From Mytilus edulis (taxonomy: Eukaryota; Mollusca; Bivalvia; Mytilida; Mytilidae), in assembly GCF_963676685.1 (NCBI RefSeq), contig NC_092348.1:25829386-25893385 (forward strand): a DNA stretch of 64,000 nt. Reading direction: 5' to 3'. The notes under the pieces were generated by a model. That model did no database searches. It saw only the letters and a list, made by a program, of their open reading frames with translations, and was not told the origin of the DNA. The position numbers and the translations under genes are program-made. Position 1 is the first letter of the stretch. Every line of letters begins with the position of its first letter. Shown one piece after another: positions 35,926 to 47,960 of the stretch.

Positions 35926-36077
35926 ATAACTAATCGCCGTATTTGAATATCAAAAATAAGACAACGCGTGACCGAACGACGCATGGATTAAACGAGTGCG
36001 CAGCACGAGTTTAATCCATAGCGGCGTTCGGTCACAAGTTGTCTTATTTTTGATATTCAAATACGGCGATTAGTTAT
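35926..36077. repeat. Near-perfect 152-bp hairpin
   Basis: ATAACTAATCGCCGTATTTG followed by AATATCAAAAATAAGACAAC is mirrored by GTTGTCTTATTTTTGATATT and CAAATACGGCGATTAGTTAT. Within the loop, GTGACCGAACG / CGTTCGGTCAC and ATGGATTAAACGAG / CGAGTTTAATCCAT also pair, so nearly the whole unit folds back. It is nested in the 4.6-kb element. Confidence 0.88.
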
Positions 36078-36299
36078 TCTTTTTATTACATTGGCAAAAT
36101 TTGGCTTTTTTTTAAATTAATGTAGAAAATGTAAGGAACTATATCTTTTTCCTACGCATTGACAATTTGTTTTGATCCGACGTTATCGACGTCTTGACAA
36201 CGCCTATTGTTGTATGACGTCAGAGAGTGAAATAACCACGTTTATTTCACATGTGAAATTATCGGTTTTTATCTAACCGAGAAATCAATGTAATTCATT

Positions 36300-38000
36300 G
36301 CAACCAATGTAATAAACTGACATTATTTGCTCTTTCTTTCTGCAAATCTATATAGCTGCACACGGTACTTCAGTTTTAATTTTAGGTCAAGAGGGACTGT
36401 ACTATACAAGTTACAGCAATATTATTGGAAAACAATTTTGTTCGCATCAATTTATAGTGCCAGCATGCAGGGGCAGATCCAGCCATTTAAAAAAGGGGGG
36501 GGGGTCCAACTATATGTTCCCATTCAAATGCATTGATCGTAAAAAAAGGGGGTTCCAACTCCTGAACCCCCCACCCCCCCCCCCCCCCCCTTGATCTGCC
36601 AATGAGCATGTCCTCTTTTTATTCAAAATATTGAATCATAAACAAATATCAGTAGTTTTCATACTTCAGACTGAGTCGTATAATAAAATCTTTTGACCGC
36701 ATCAACCAAAACTTACCATATTTGCTTTTTTTTTATGTAAATCTAAATAGCTGCACAGTAATTCAGTTATAATTTTAGGTCAAGAGGGACTGTAGTATAT
36801 AAATAACAACAATATTTGAAATCAATGACCACAATTTTTTTTTATCGCATCAATTGAGAGTGCCAGCATTTCCTATTTTTATTCAAAATATCGCATCAGA
36901 AACAAATATCAGTAGTTTTTATGCCTCAGACTGACAGTAACATGTAATCATGTAACAAAATTATTTGTCTGCATCAATCAAAACTGACCATATTTGACAG
37001 CATCAACCAAAACTGACCATATTTGACCGCATCAACCAAAACTGACCATATTTGATTGCATCAACCAAAACTGACCATATTTGCTCTTTTTTTATGTAAC
37101 TCTTATAGTCACATAGTAAATCTGTAATATTTTTATGTAAGGATGGATTGTAAAATCATGAAAATACAAATGATAGAAATATTGGAACACAATGCTACCT
37201 AATTTCATTTGCATCAATTTAGAATGCCAGCATGTCCTCTTTTTATTCAAAATATTGCATCATAAACAAATATCAGTAGCTATCATACCTCAGACTGACT
37301 GGTATAACAAAACAGTTTGTCCGCATCAACCAAAACTGACCATATTTGCGCTTTATTATGTACATGATGTCAATCTTAATAGCCGCAAAGTAAATCACCT
37401 ATATTTTTATATCAGGATGGATTGTTTAATATAAATGAAAGCAATATTGGAAAATAAAATTATGCTCACATCAGTTTATAGTGCCAGCATGTCCTCTTTT
37501 TCATCAAAATTTTGAATCGTAAACTAATTTCAGTAGTTTTGATATCTCAGACTGACTCATGAATATAACAAAATTATTTGTCCGCATCAACCAAAACTGA
37601 CCATATTTGAAATGCATCAACCAAAACTGACCATATGTGACAGCATCAACCAAAACTGACCATAATTACACTTTGTTATGTAAATCTTAATATATATATA
37701 GCCGCATACTGAATCACTTATAGCAATACATATTACGATGGATTGTATAATTCAAATGACAGCAATATCAATGAATATTGGAACACATTGGCTACAAAAA
37801 ATTTCCACATCAATTTAGAATATCAGCAAGTCATTCAAGTCCTTTTTTTATCAAAAAATTGAATTGTAAACAAATTTCAGTGGTTTCGATATATCAGACT
37901 GAGTGAGAGTTGTTTTAACAAAATTATTTGACCGCATCCACCAAAACTGAACTTATTTACACTTTATCATGTAAATATACATGTATAAAGCCTCATTGTA
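36300..38000. repeat. Satellite-like array, about 0.3-kb unit with 29-30-bp subrepeats
   Basis: About five diverged direct copies share ATAGCTGCACAGTA-like, GTGCCAGCATGTCCTCTTTT, TATTCAAAATATTGCATCAT, AACAAATATCAGTAGTTTT and CTCAGACTGACT blocks. They are joined by runs of GCATCAACCAAAACTGACCA with a TATTTGACC spacer, repeated up to four times at 36,960-37,085. Short open frames here are by-products of the periodicity. Confidence 0.82.
36467..36603. mobile_element. AGTGGCGGATCC-type MITE, diverged copy
   Basis: The segment starts near GGGGCAGATCCAGCC and ends near TTGATCTGCCAAT. Its core CCATTCAAATGCATTGATC is the reverse complement of that at 8,470, and it has the same G-run/C-run flanks. 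It is inserted in the satellite array. A partial head of the same family (GGGGCGGATCCATGATTTTG) occurs at 38,208. Confidence 0.65.
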
Positions 38001-38910
38001 AACATGGTAAACCACTATTATTTCTATGTGAGGACGGATCGTATGATAAAAATGACACCAACTTTGAAACACAATACACCTTATCGCTAATCCTGGCTGA
38101 CCCGGCCTCTTGAACTTTTGAAGCATACAAATATTACTTTTCCATTGTGGCGTTAGATATTTTGTTTTATGACGTCAAAATTTTACGGGAACCTGTGTGA
38201 TACCCAGGGGCGGATCCATGATTTTGGATTAGGGGGGGCGCAAACTTTTTTTTTGCCGAGCGGAGCGAGGCGAAAAATTTTTGAGGTAACATTATTGAAA
38301 TATTCTTCTAAAGGGGTGGAATATAGGTATTTTGGACTATTGTGAAATAAAATAGGCGAGAAATTAAAGTTTCAAGAAGAAACCACCTAAATCCACTCTG
38401 ACAACAATCTACAATCACTAATGACTGACAGACAGATTGATGGAGAGAGGTGAAACAATATGTTTCTGTTCCGCGAAGAACCTTCGAGTTATGATGACAA
38501 GGTCTCCTACAAATTAGAAAAATCTACAACAATCTCCTAACTCCCCTAACTTATGCACTAAGAGATTCATATTGCATATATATTTGTTTATAAAGCTGCA
38601 GCCCAAAAACAGATGCAGATCATTTTATTTTGATTCTTTGTTCCTATGCAAACCAATCTACAATCAAGACATGCACCAGCACTTGTTGTAAAATGGTCTA
38701 TAGAGCAATATCAGGTAATACATATCTCAACCAATCCTTGAAAGACATGGTGCTGGTAGTTGTGACAAAAAGAAATATAGAAACATAGCAAAAATAAATA
38801 ACCCTTGTATGCAGATCGTCAATGTATCTATTAAAGCCAATTTTACATGGTTTCGATAATGTGAAATGAAACCGGTTCACTTAATAATGACTTTAACACT
38901 CCATAACACC

Positions 38911-39049
38911 AGCCCCAACAAACTTGGTTAAGACGATGGAAATGTGAAGAGTTGACAGATAGACGAGCGGACCGACGGAAGCCCCAACAAACTTGGTTAA
39001 GACGATGGAAATGTGAAGAGTTGACAGATAGACGGGCGGACCGACGGAA
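38911..39049. repeat. 69-bp tandem duplication
   Basis: AGCCCCAACAAACTTGGTTA and the following bases through GCGGACCGACGGA are present twice, back to back (38,911-38,979 and 38,980 onward), with one visible substitution. The multiple-of-three period keeps a short plus frame open, but its Arg-rich translation resembles no family I know. Confidence 0.85.
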
Positions 39050-39697
39050 GCAAAGTGAGACGACACAGATCACAACAGCTCACCTGACCAATAGAAGTAT
39101 TAGATTTTGCAAACGAAAATTTCTCCTTTCCGCCGTGATTTTTAATTGTCCTTTCCATACTATTTTTTTTTTACTTGTTTTGATTTTCGGTGGTCGTGCC
39201 AGAATCAATATACATGTGTTCGCCACAAACCACTAAAATCAGAATGAGATGCATTTGCGAAGTTGTTTATTTTCTGTGGTTCCCATGGATGTAATACGGT
39301 ACATAACTCGGCAAAATTTTCAGGTTGCAAGTAAGAAATATATAAAGACACAGAGATTCAAATTATAAACTAACCTTTCACTTGAAACAGTATTTCTATC
39401 TTTCATTAAGGACATTAAGAAAGCATCTCGTCTGGACTGTTTTCTCGACCGTGCCATAATGGAATTGTGAAAGGGAGTAAGGGCTAGGGATGTTTTAGAA
39501 CTTCGGTTATCAAAGAAATTGATTACAAAAACCGCAAATACAATGTTACAATTGTTTGTACTTAAACTGCTAAATACCTATTTATTTTTTCATCAAACAC
39601 AGCTCCGCGTTTGACACCTTCCTTTGGATGTACAGTCAGTTCTATGACAGAATATTCTGACAGTTCTAATGAGAGGTTAGAAGTGATCTCCACTGTA

Positions 39698-40224
39698 ACT
39701 ACACTAATTTGAACAGAATAGGTGTTGATCTTGTGTAATAGAACAAATATTTGAAAAACGCCAATTTCCAGAATAAATCGATTTCTTTTTCATTTTTTTT
39801 TTAAACATTTTCGAGATGATTCATTGCAAATTGATCTAGAATTTAACTTCAATTGTTGTATATTTCTTCAAATTTTGAAAGTATAGAAGAAGAAAAAATA
39901 AAAACAGAATTTGATCTTTGACCTCATTTTATGCAAAAGTGTTACCACATTTCTTTTTGACGACATCGATATTTCAATAGTACTCATTTTCCTAATCCAA
40001 TGATATATAATATAGCCATATAGTAGGTTTGACGATTAAATCTAAAAAATATTGGGTCTGGTCATCGTACTATTAGGTTTACTCGTTTATTTATATTTTT
40101 ATTTTTAAGGAGAATATTGTCGACTCAGAATTTCTTCTTGTAGTTTTTTAGAAGTAAATATGCAGGAATTGCAGATTAATAAATATTTCCATATTTGGGT
40201 ACCAAAGAAAGATGAATGAGGTGT
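39698..40224. other. Non-coding gap between elements
   Basis: AT-rich sequence between the 4.6-kb TIR element and the LINE fragment. I see nothing in it that can be named. Confidence 0.5.
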
Positions 40225-41900
40225 TCGTTTATTTATCAGCAAACATCTATCATTTTCAATCTCAACTCATTGTGTGAAAATTTAAATTTAGAATCACAGG
40301 ATGGCATAGATAAAACTGTTTCCGACTTCAGTGAATTTTTAAATGGAATCATGTCTCCAACTTTAAAGTTATACCAAAAGTGAGTACGTCTAGGAAAGAA
40401 CAGGACAGAATTATGCCTGTAATTGAAGACAAACCATGGTTTAATGATGAATGTAAACGTCGGTATAATCTTTATAAAAGATGTCTCACTGAATGTGTTT
40501 AACCATAGCAAGTGTAGTACACATCATTTGAACTTAGTAACAGCAAAACGAAATTATAAATTACTTGAAGCAAAACTGAAACGGAATTATAAAAAGCAAC
40601 AAGGAAATATGTTAGAAAGCTTAAAGAGACACAATCCTAAACTATTCTATAGAAAATTTTCATCTAAGCGTAAAGTTAAACCTAAAGCTACGGGGAAGGA
40701 ATTTTTTATCATTTTAAACGAATAGCGTCCGAAATTAATTCAGAGGAAAATTCAAGAAATGGAAATTCAAATAATGATGAAATACCGGTATATGAGGAAT
40801 TAGATTGTGTTATTACCAATAAAGAAATACTATGTGCTATATCTAGTTTAAAGAGAAGTAAAGAGTCATGGTATTGATGGATTTTTATTTTATCATGTCC
40901 ATCATATTCTAATTTGCGTGAATGTTTGATAAAACCATAAGGCGTAAACCATCTGTTTATAAACTTTTACAACTATTAAGCACTACTAATGTAAAAGACT
41001 TGTGCAACTTGGGGAAATATATATTTACAGCACTGGGGCCGTATGCATAAAACATCTTAACTTAAGTATTCCTTAAACTTAGATTTCACTAAGAATTTCC
41101 TTAGTTAAGTCAAATTCTTAAATGGTATGCATAAACTTACTTAAGTATTCACTTAACTAAGGAATACTTTTAAAAATCGGAACCTTTCTCTAGTTACCGT
41201 ATGATAAATATTAGCTCATCACATGTACTCCTCCGTGTAAAAGTTTGTTATGATTATTTTAATTTATTGATCAATGCATGCTTTTATTTTAAAGAGTTGG
41301 GGTTAAATTTTAGCAATAAATAAACGAATAATTAGTTTATTACTGATATATTATATATTAATCAATCAAATTGTAGGTAACATAATAATGTTCTACCAAA
41401 AACGCAAACTTTCGACTAATTTCTAACTATATTTTTGAAAATTTAAGGTAGCTCTACAGGTACCTTAGACTTAAGTGTTATCTTAGGCGTTTCCTTAGTA
41501 TAAGGAGTTTTATGCATACCACTTCAGTTTTGTGGGCGTGACTTAAAACAACTAAGATTTTACTTAGAAATACTTAGTTTAAGATTTTTTATGCATACCA
41601 CTTAGATAAAAAGGGCGGAGTTTCCTTAACTTAAGTGTTTACTAAGGAAAATCTTAACTTAAGTAGCTTTATGCATACGGGCCCTGAAGCTCAGAAATGA
41701 CAGTTTTCAGTAAGATGATTTGTAATTCAAATATTTGCTATTTGGAATTATATTTATATGTATTTATTTTTTGTGTACTTGATACTTCTGTCTGTTTTTG
41801 TCATGATCGTATATTTTTGTAATCTATATTTAGTATATATTGATTATACATGTACTTACATGTATATGTTGTAAAACATTTGGTTAATAAAGAATTGAAC
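40225..41900 (+). pseudogene. Decayed LINE fragment, split by a MITE
   Basis: Broken plus-strand frames give parts of a non-LTR retrotransposon ORF2. There is an endonuclease-RT linker (KTVSDFSEFLNGIM, then VIEDKPWFNDECKRRYNLYK near 40,412-40,471), a basic helix (HLNLVTAKRNYKLLEAKLKR), an NPKLFYRKFSSKRK block, and an ITNKEILCAISSLKR block near 40,813. After a deletion comes a C-terminal block KPSVYKLLQLLSTTNVKDLC at about 40,950. The PWF.DEC....Y.LY pattern parallels the linker of the LINE at 56,622-58,376, but the two are not close copies. Sequence from 41,687 to a TTAATAAAGAATTGAACTTC end near 41,900 is probably the 3' UTR. The RT core is missing. Confidence 0.75.
41036..41683. mobile_element. 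648-bp MITE with CTG target duplication
   Basis: The left end GGGCCGTATGCATAAA matches the inverted right end (GGCCCGTATGCATAAA) at all but one position. CTG flanks both sides (41,033-41,035 and 41,684-41,686). CTTAACTTAAGTA-type inverted motifs recur just inside both ends and in the middle (GGTATGCATAAACTTA, ATGCATACCACTT). A 3-bp duplication with a GGGCC terminus fits PIF/Harbinger-type MITEs. Removing it rejoins the LINE C-terminus in frame. Confidence 0.82.
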
Positions 41901-42109
41901 TTCATAGACGTGTGTGCAACCCAGTCCTGTATTTCAACCGTGACGCTGTAAAGTTTTTTGGTTTTTTTTTAATTCTCAAACGTTGTCTATGGTTCGTAAA
42001 TAAATCGACATCACTTAAACACGGACCACGACGATTGCCCTAAAATGTACAGCGACATAAACAATAATTGTAATTTTAACGTTCTCTCAACACAGAAGCA
42101 GGAAAGCAG

Positions 42110-42112
<3 letters not shown>

Positions 42113-42178
<66 letters not shown>
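42113..42178. repeat. (AT)n microsatellite
   Basis: About 30 uninterrupted AT dinucleotides. The tyrosine/isoleucine run in the overlapping open frame is produced by this repeat and is not evidence of a protein. Confidence 0.97.
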
Positions 42179-42183
<5 letters not shown>

Positions 42184-42909
42184 ATTATGCACACATAGCT
42201 ATCATTATGACAGATACATTAGGATTTGTGTTCATGATTACCATTAAAAAAAGGGTTATTTTCTATCAAGTCCAGAATTATGAATACAATGTTATACAGA
42301 AAACATTAGCAACAAAGTTACCCTCTGTCACAACAATGTGAAACATGACGTTGAAACATGAGGTTTACATAGAAAAATTTAAACATCTACCGGATTGTCT
42401 TTGAAATAAAAAGATTAATAGCAAAGTAATTTTTTAACGAAATAATGTTCCCTTTTCAAATTGAAGTAGAATAACTTGATTTTAGGTATAACATTTGTTG
42501 TTTAAGAGGTGCGATGATTCAGATCCATGACCAACACTTAGTATTGATCTTTTGTACTGTTGTGGTATTTTCCCGATGCATGATATACAATGAATACTTG
42601 TCAAATACTTCTTAAAGAAGATGAATTAATAATATTAAAATGTTTTGCTATATTGAAGACCTGTTGGTGACCTTCTGTTGTTGTCTGCTCTATGTTCGGG
42701 TTTGTTGTCTCTTAAACACATTCCACATTTCCACTTTCAATTTTACATATAAGTGAAAAATCATTAATATACATGAACACGCATGCGGAAGAATATCTCA
42801 AGAACGAAATTTTAAGGAACAATAACTCAGCGGATAATTAAACATTTTTGCGGGAAAAAACGAATGCCTACTCAAATCCATTCTATTAGAAAAATCGATT
42901 ATTACTATT
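42179..42909. other. Non-coding gap
   Basis: AT-rich sequence between the (AT)n tract and the repeat at 42,910. I see nothing in it that can be named. Confidence 0.5.
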
Positions 42910-43275
42910 ACAGAAGAGTGACGTGTCCACCATGCACTTGCACTGTACTATTATCAATATAGTAGAATAGAATGATATACAAATGCATAAAAATGATATA
43001 TACATGTAACTGTAATAAACAAGTATTACTATAATAATATATAACAATAAACCAGAGTATACTGATTTGTACCACTATAATATAATAGTCATTACGGTGG
43101 GGAGGAATTCCCTGTCATTAATTTATCATCCACACACGAAATTGTCCCAGAAAAAAATATATCTGTAAATTAACCTCAGTTTCAGGTATAGAGGTGTGAT
43201 TTTTTTCTGAGACAAGTGATAGTCGGACCATCCACAAGAACTTGCGGTCATCCGATGTTCAGTACTTCAGTACTT
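42910..43275 (+). repeat. Dispersed repeat, copy A of an inverted pair
   Basis: The block order is GTGTCCACCATGCACTTGCA, ATAGTAGAATAGAAT, a TTAACCTCAGTTTCAGGTAT block, and CATCCACAAGAACTTGCGGT to CAGTACTTCAGTACTTTGAT. The same order occurs on the other strand at 48,181-48,590. Copy A lies outside the 12.3-kb element and copy B inside it, so this is an independent repeat family. Confidence 0.8.
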
Positions 43276-43354
43276 TGATTAGTTTTATAAGATATCTTAG
43301 ACTCACTGATTTGATATATGAGAAATATGCAGAAATTTTAAAGCCTTCACAAAA

Positions 43355-43565
43355 TCTGTAAAGACAGCTGCATATGTACTAAGGGTAAGATCTGCATTGG
43401 ACTATGCATGCACAGTATGGATCCAATAAACCAAAAATAAGATAAAGGTGATAGACCAGGTACAGAAAAGAACAGCACTATTTGTGAACAACAACCACAC
43501 AGACCAAACACCTGGCTGTGTCACATATATGGTTAAAACTCTAAATTGGGAAAGCCTTTATATAT
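43355..43565 (+). pseudogene. LINE reverse-transcriptase C-terminal fragment
   Basis: The translation gives VRSALDYACTVWI, a stop, then KIKVIDQVQKRTALFVNNNH and TPGCVTYMVKTLNWESL. This is the region after the RT palm in CR1/Jockey-type LINEs: a V.S.L.YA..VW motif, an IE.VQ.RAARFV-like motif, then S.T.M...L.W..L. It is short, interrupted by a stop, and has no RT core. Confidence 0.75.
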
Positions 43566-43663
43566 CATTTTATTCTGGTATCACCTAAGTTGGACAAAGG
43601 TATACAGAAAAACACATTAGTTTACATTACATTGCATACATGTATACATTTGTTGAGGAAGTA

Positions 43664-43735
43664 TGGAACGCCGTAACTGCCTTATGTGTACTTGTTTCTA
43701 GATACGCTTATACTTTTCAATATATGCACATAGTA
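43664..43735 (+). repeat. Left terminal inverted repeat
   Basis: It matches the reverse complement of 55,853-55,924 with two substitutions (A/G at the 13th base and C/T in the GTTTCTAG / GTTTTTAG block). The outermost bases are TGGAACGCC preceded by TA. Confidence 0.9.
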
Positions 43736-44170
43736 TTTCTATATATGCACATACTTTTTCTATATATGCACATACTTTTTCTCTATATGCACATAGTTTA
43801 CTTTATATGCACATAGTTTTTCTATATATGCACATAGTTTTACTCTATATGCACATAGTTTACTTTATATGCACATAGTTTACTTTATATGCACATAGTT
43901 TTTCTATATATGCACATAGTTTACTTTATATGCACATAGTTTTTCTATATATGCACATAGTTTACTTTATATGCACATAGTTTTTCTATATATGCACATA
44001 CTTTTTCTATATATGCACATACTTTTTCTCTATACGAACATACTTTTTCTCTATATGCACATACTTTTTCTCTATACGAACATACTTTTTCTCTATATGC
44101 ACATACTTTTTCTCTATATGCACATACTTTTTCTCTATATGCACATACTTTTTCTCCATATGCACATAGA
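43716..44170 (+). repeat. Left subterminal iteron array (about 23 units)
   Basis: Units of 20-21 bp follow the pattern ATATGCACATA, then GT or CT, then TTTTCTAT, TTTTCTCT or TTACTTT. Two units carry ATACGAACATA. The array stops 85 bp before the ATG of the HECT gene, so it may also serve as its promoter region. The open frames on both strands across it come from the repeat. Confidence 0.93.
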
Positions 44171-45813
44171 TGACTCATAGTTTTCAAAAGATACGTTTTT
44201 GCCAGAAATTTAATATTTCTTTACCGACATCGACTAAACTATTATTCAATTAAAATGGCGAAAAACGGAGAGGAACAGATAAAAAACATTCTAGAAGACT
44301 TAGGTCTAAATCACTTAATTCCCCAATTCCAAAAGGAAGGTATTGACTTGCAATGTTTTTTAAGCCTTAATGAATCACATATTAACAAGTTAGGCGTTCA
44401 TAAATTAGGTGACATCGCCAGAATAACGGAGAAAGTCCGGTTAGAATTGAAAAAATCGGAAGAAGAGTCTCAGTTATCAACAACTAAACAGTCATCAATT
44501 GCCAGAAACATCCTGCAGCACAGGAATACTTTATTTGGTACGGGGAAGAGAGCATCACACAAAAGATCTCCCCATGTCTTACCAGAATTGGATATTGATG
44601 GTAAAAATATGCACTCGAGAAAAAAGAAAAGTAAAGCAAGTGGAACTAATTCTAGATCTTGGACTGTAACAGTAGTTTGTTTGGCTGATAAGGAAGCAAA
44701 AACCGTTCCATCACCTACTGAAAGAGAGATCCTATTTAAAGCCGGATTAGGTCATCGGAAAATAAGATTCCAAACCGATGACACCGAAGCAATTGTTATG
44801 GAAAAAAATGTTTCTGATGAAACCATTGATAATGAAACAATAGGTTTTCCTCAACTGAAGCAATGTGGTGGGTTTGAATTGCTAATTTGTCGTCAAAATT
44901 CCAGAGAGTTAAATCTGGTTGAATGTGAGTGGAATGTTCGAAATCTAAGATGTTATTTAGGACCTCAAGCTAAATTATACATTAGACCCATACAGAAGAA
45001 TATCTCTGTAACAGCTATTAAAAAATTTTCTGATGCAGAAGCCAAAGTTAAATGTCATAACTGTTTATCTGAATATTCTGTCAGAGAATCTCGGGAACAT
45101 TTAACAAAATGTAAAAGCTTTCTTAGTATAGATTGTATTGATGATTCTACCCACAGTAGTGATTCTGAAGATCTTAAAGATCCCCATTTGACTCCTAGCT
45201 ACAATAAGTTAGATCACAAAGAGGCTGAGCATATGCAAGTGGCATGTACTAGTACATGTACTCAGGATTTGGAAAATATAAGTACACCGCTTCTGCATCT
45301 GAAGACATTGTTACTTGTATATATATTCAAAATCCGCCCGTTGACAAATCCTTTTCTAGTTCAACTACAACATCTAGTTCATTATATGTACACCTACCTG
45401 CTAGCACTCAGAGTCATGCAGAATATGTTGACATTTCAAATGCAGAAGACACAGCACAATACATAATTGAACCTCCAAATACTGTAACATGCACAGGTCC
45501 TGCAGATATATCCAATACAGATTTTGCAGAGGATAAAAGTGGAATTGACTACATAGTTACCAACGCAATAGAGATAGTTTTTAATGAAAACATTACAGAT
45601 CCAGTAGAAATTCTAAGATTCATCCAGGGAAAAATAGTTACTGGAAGAAAACTTGATATAGATGTCAGCTGTCACAGTGGAGAGACATGTGAAGGAGAAA
45701 CAAACTTCATAATGGTCAACCGTGAGAAGCTATTAGAAACTGCCTTGGACGAAATAGCTCAGACAAAAGATAAAGGTTTGAGAAAGACCCTAGAAGTTCA
45801 ATTCTATCATGAG

Positions 45814-47271
45814 GTAAACAACTAGAACAAATTTTTTCCCCATGCAAATCCGGTTTGTTTTGGGGGGAGGGGTCTTCATGTCGCCCAAGACCTCAATTAT
45901 TGGGCATGATTTTCGTTGTCCACAAATTTAGTTCCTCATTATAACTGTTTAGTGTTATATGCCCAAAATGAAAGGAAAGGGATGAATTAAATCATAGAAA
46001 AAAAAAACATGTAATGAATTATATGAATCAGTCGGTTTGTGCTGGTGCAATTTTTTATAATATGTCAAAATTTTGAAATAAAAATGCACACAGTACTATT
46101 TGTGGTCTCGGGCAAACCAAATTACATGAAATTTTGAATATAGCAAGGGCAGGGGCCAGAAATTTGTTTTATTATAATGTCCAACATGCCCTGTGTCCTG
46201 TTTGCTCTCAAATGAAAAAAATAAAGGATTGTAATCAATTCAAAAGGGGAATCAGTTTTTGTAATATAATGTGTTAAAAAAAAATGCACTAAAAATTTGC
46301 TTGATACACATACTGATTCTTGTATTTTTATAGACAGCAGAAAGTACTTTCAAAATGGACTTCGAGACTATATGGCAACAGACTACAGAACAATTGGAAA
46401 AATTATGGGTAAATTATGCTTTATCAGGACTGCTACTCAGCCTTAGGGATATTAATATACTACAAATGCATGAAATGGGGGGGGGGGAAGGGTCTTAAAA
46501 GTAAAATTTTAAATGAAGTAAGATTTTGACGCGCTTTTTTGCATTAAATTCCTTGCCTTAAAGATTTTGTCTGCTTTGGTGTGACTTTTAACATTTTTTT
46601 AGATTAATTAAGGGAGCTACCATTTGATTTTTATGGGGGGGCTAGGATGAAATTTGAAAAAAATAGGCAGGACGGAGTTTTGAGTAAAAAAAAAAGGCAG
46701 GATGAGACATTTGCAAAAAAAAAAAGTCAGGACGACAATTTAGGTAAAAAAAAGTCAGGATAAACTAAAAAAAAAAAGGCAGGACCGAACAGAGTGAAAA
46801 ATAAAAAGGTAGGACAGAGATTACGGCTAAAAAAAAATGCAGGACAAAATTTTTCATCCTAGCCCCCCCATAAAAATCAAATGGTAGCTCCCTAAGTCAA
46901 AGAGGGGTTATTTAGGGCGATGCCAGAAATAGTAAGATTCAGATGGGGTTTTACTGTTTTATTCATTGTAATTCTTAGAAAAAAATCCTGCCCTTTTTAA
47001 TTGATTTAATGTAACTTCTACCGTTTCAGAGATATTAAGTACCAAAAAGGGGTCTAAATCAAAAATATGTTTTTTAATAGTGTTCAGATTCCCTTGACGA
47101 CAAGCTGTGGTCATATCATGCTGCGTTGAGTGTAGATTTTTTTTCATTATAGTTTAGTTAAGTCAAAATGGCAGACATGGCTAATTTGAGTTAGGTTAGT
47201 GTTTCAGCCTCTTGGTTTTGTATACATTAGAAGTTTATATGTCAGTCAATTATATCAATTTCTTTCAAACA
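45814..47271 (+). other. Introns of the HECT-like gene around exon 2
   Basis: Intron 1 (45,814-46,333) starts GTAAAC and ends TTTATAG. The second interval (46,409-47,271) starts GTAAAT and holds the 281-bp MITE at 46,612. The acceptor before the third exon (CAAACAG at 47,272) gives a phase that does not match the previous donor. Either an exon is lost or the site is different. Confidence 0.6.
46612..46892. mobile_element. 281-bp MITE with TAA target duplication
   Basis: The ends are GGGAGCTACCATTTGATTTT, continuing TATGGGGGGGCTAGGATGAA, and the inverted copy. TAA flanks both sides (46,609-46,611 and 46,893-46,895). The interior holds about six GGCAGGA / GTCAGGA motifs separated by A-runs. 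A TAA duplication with a GGG terminus fits PIF/Harbinger MITEs. It is nested in the HECT-like gene. Confidence 0.88.
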
Positions 47272-47555
47272 GCACTAAGCATACTGCAGAATGGATCCAT
47301 ACCAACATTCTTAGGTGAAGAGATTTTAAATGATATATTTGGTAAAGATGACCCTGAATCAATCTGCACCAAAAACTTGAGGATTGGTCTAGACTGTTTA
47401 GGACTTGTACGGGTAAGCATACAAAAATACAAGAAGCGTCATTGAATTTTAGCCAACAGAATGATGACATGGAAAACCATTGTAAAATATTGAATTCTTA
47501 TGATCTGTGAGTCCAACAAGGGGATATAGTGTTTTGTGCGTGTCTAAGTCATTTT

Positions 47556-47960
47556 TAGCTCACCTGACCTAAAAGGTCATGTGAGCTTTTGCCATCACTT
47601 GGCGTCCGTTGTCCATCGTCCGTTGTCCAGCGTTAACTTTTCTTTAAGGATCATCTCCTCTAAAACCACTGGGCCAATTGGAACCAAACTTGGCATATAT
47701 GTTTCTTAGGGTATCCCACACAAAATGACCGTTGGAATTATTGATTCATGATAAAACATGGCCACCGTTACTAAAAATGGAACATATGGGTCAGATGGCA
47801 GTTTTTTGCAAATATGTCAAAAACCGTTGCCTTTAGCAAATTTCTGTCAATGTTATAAATCTTCAGCATCATTAGACAGACCTATGTTGAAATTTTCAAA
47901 ACGATTCCTCAACCGATGTAGAAGTTACGGCCCCTGAAACAGTTTTTTTTTGACATTTTT
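47556..47960 (+). repeat. TTTTTAGCTCACCTG family repeat, 5' part
   Basis: It opens with the hairpin AGCTCACCTGACC / GGTCATGTGAGCT, then TTGCCATCACTTGGCGTCCG, TTGTCCATCGTCCGTTGTCC and AACCACTGGGCCAATTGGAA. This is a repeat I associate with bivalves. Other copies are at 50,606-50,850 and 52,812-53,170. The AATCCAGGTGAGCGATACAG end near 49,950 is probably its separated 3' part. Confidence 0.8.

Larger units (their letters stand above)
35087..39695. mobile_element. 4.6-kb TIR element with TA flanks (Tc1/mariner-like ends)
   Basis: The left end CAGTGGAGATCAGTTCTAAC continues CTCTCATAAATTCTGTCAG. The right end is its inverted copy with few mismatches. TA flanks both ends (35,085-35,086 and 39,696-39,697). 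A CAGTGGAGAT-type terminus with TA target fits the Tc1/mariner-pogo group. No transposase frame is visible. The interior is a subterminal array of TAGAACTG/CAGTTCTA motifs (35,100-35,475), a hairpin (35,926), a satellite-like array (36,300-38,000), nested MITE fragments and a 69-bp tandem duplication. It is non-autonomous. Confidence 0.8.

Noticed and set aside
36327-37434. Short plus frames in the satellite array
   Set aside because: They lie across repeat-unit boundaries and differ between units; no protein family is recognised.
38952-39236. Arg/Asp-rich frame over the 69-bp duplication as a gene
   Set aside because: The period is a multiple of three, which keeps it open; no domain, splice context or conservation is seen.
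42045-42341. 98-codon plus frame containing a Tyr-Ile run
   Set aside because: It is carried by the (AT)n microsatellite; the flanks match nothing.
43664-44170. Iteron array as a CRISPR array
   Set aside because: Units are contiguous with no unique spacers, the context is eukaryotic, and the same array occurs inverted at the other transposon end.
43945-44187. Long open frames on both strands over the left iteron array
   Set aside because: They result from the 20-21-bp period. The translation is a simple repeat with no family match, and both strands are open at once.
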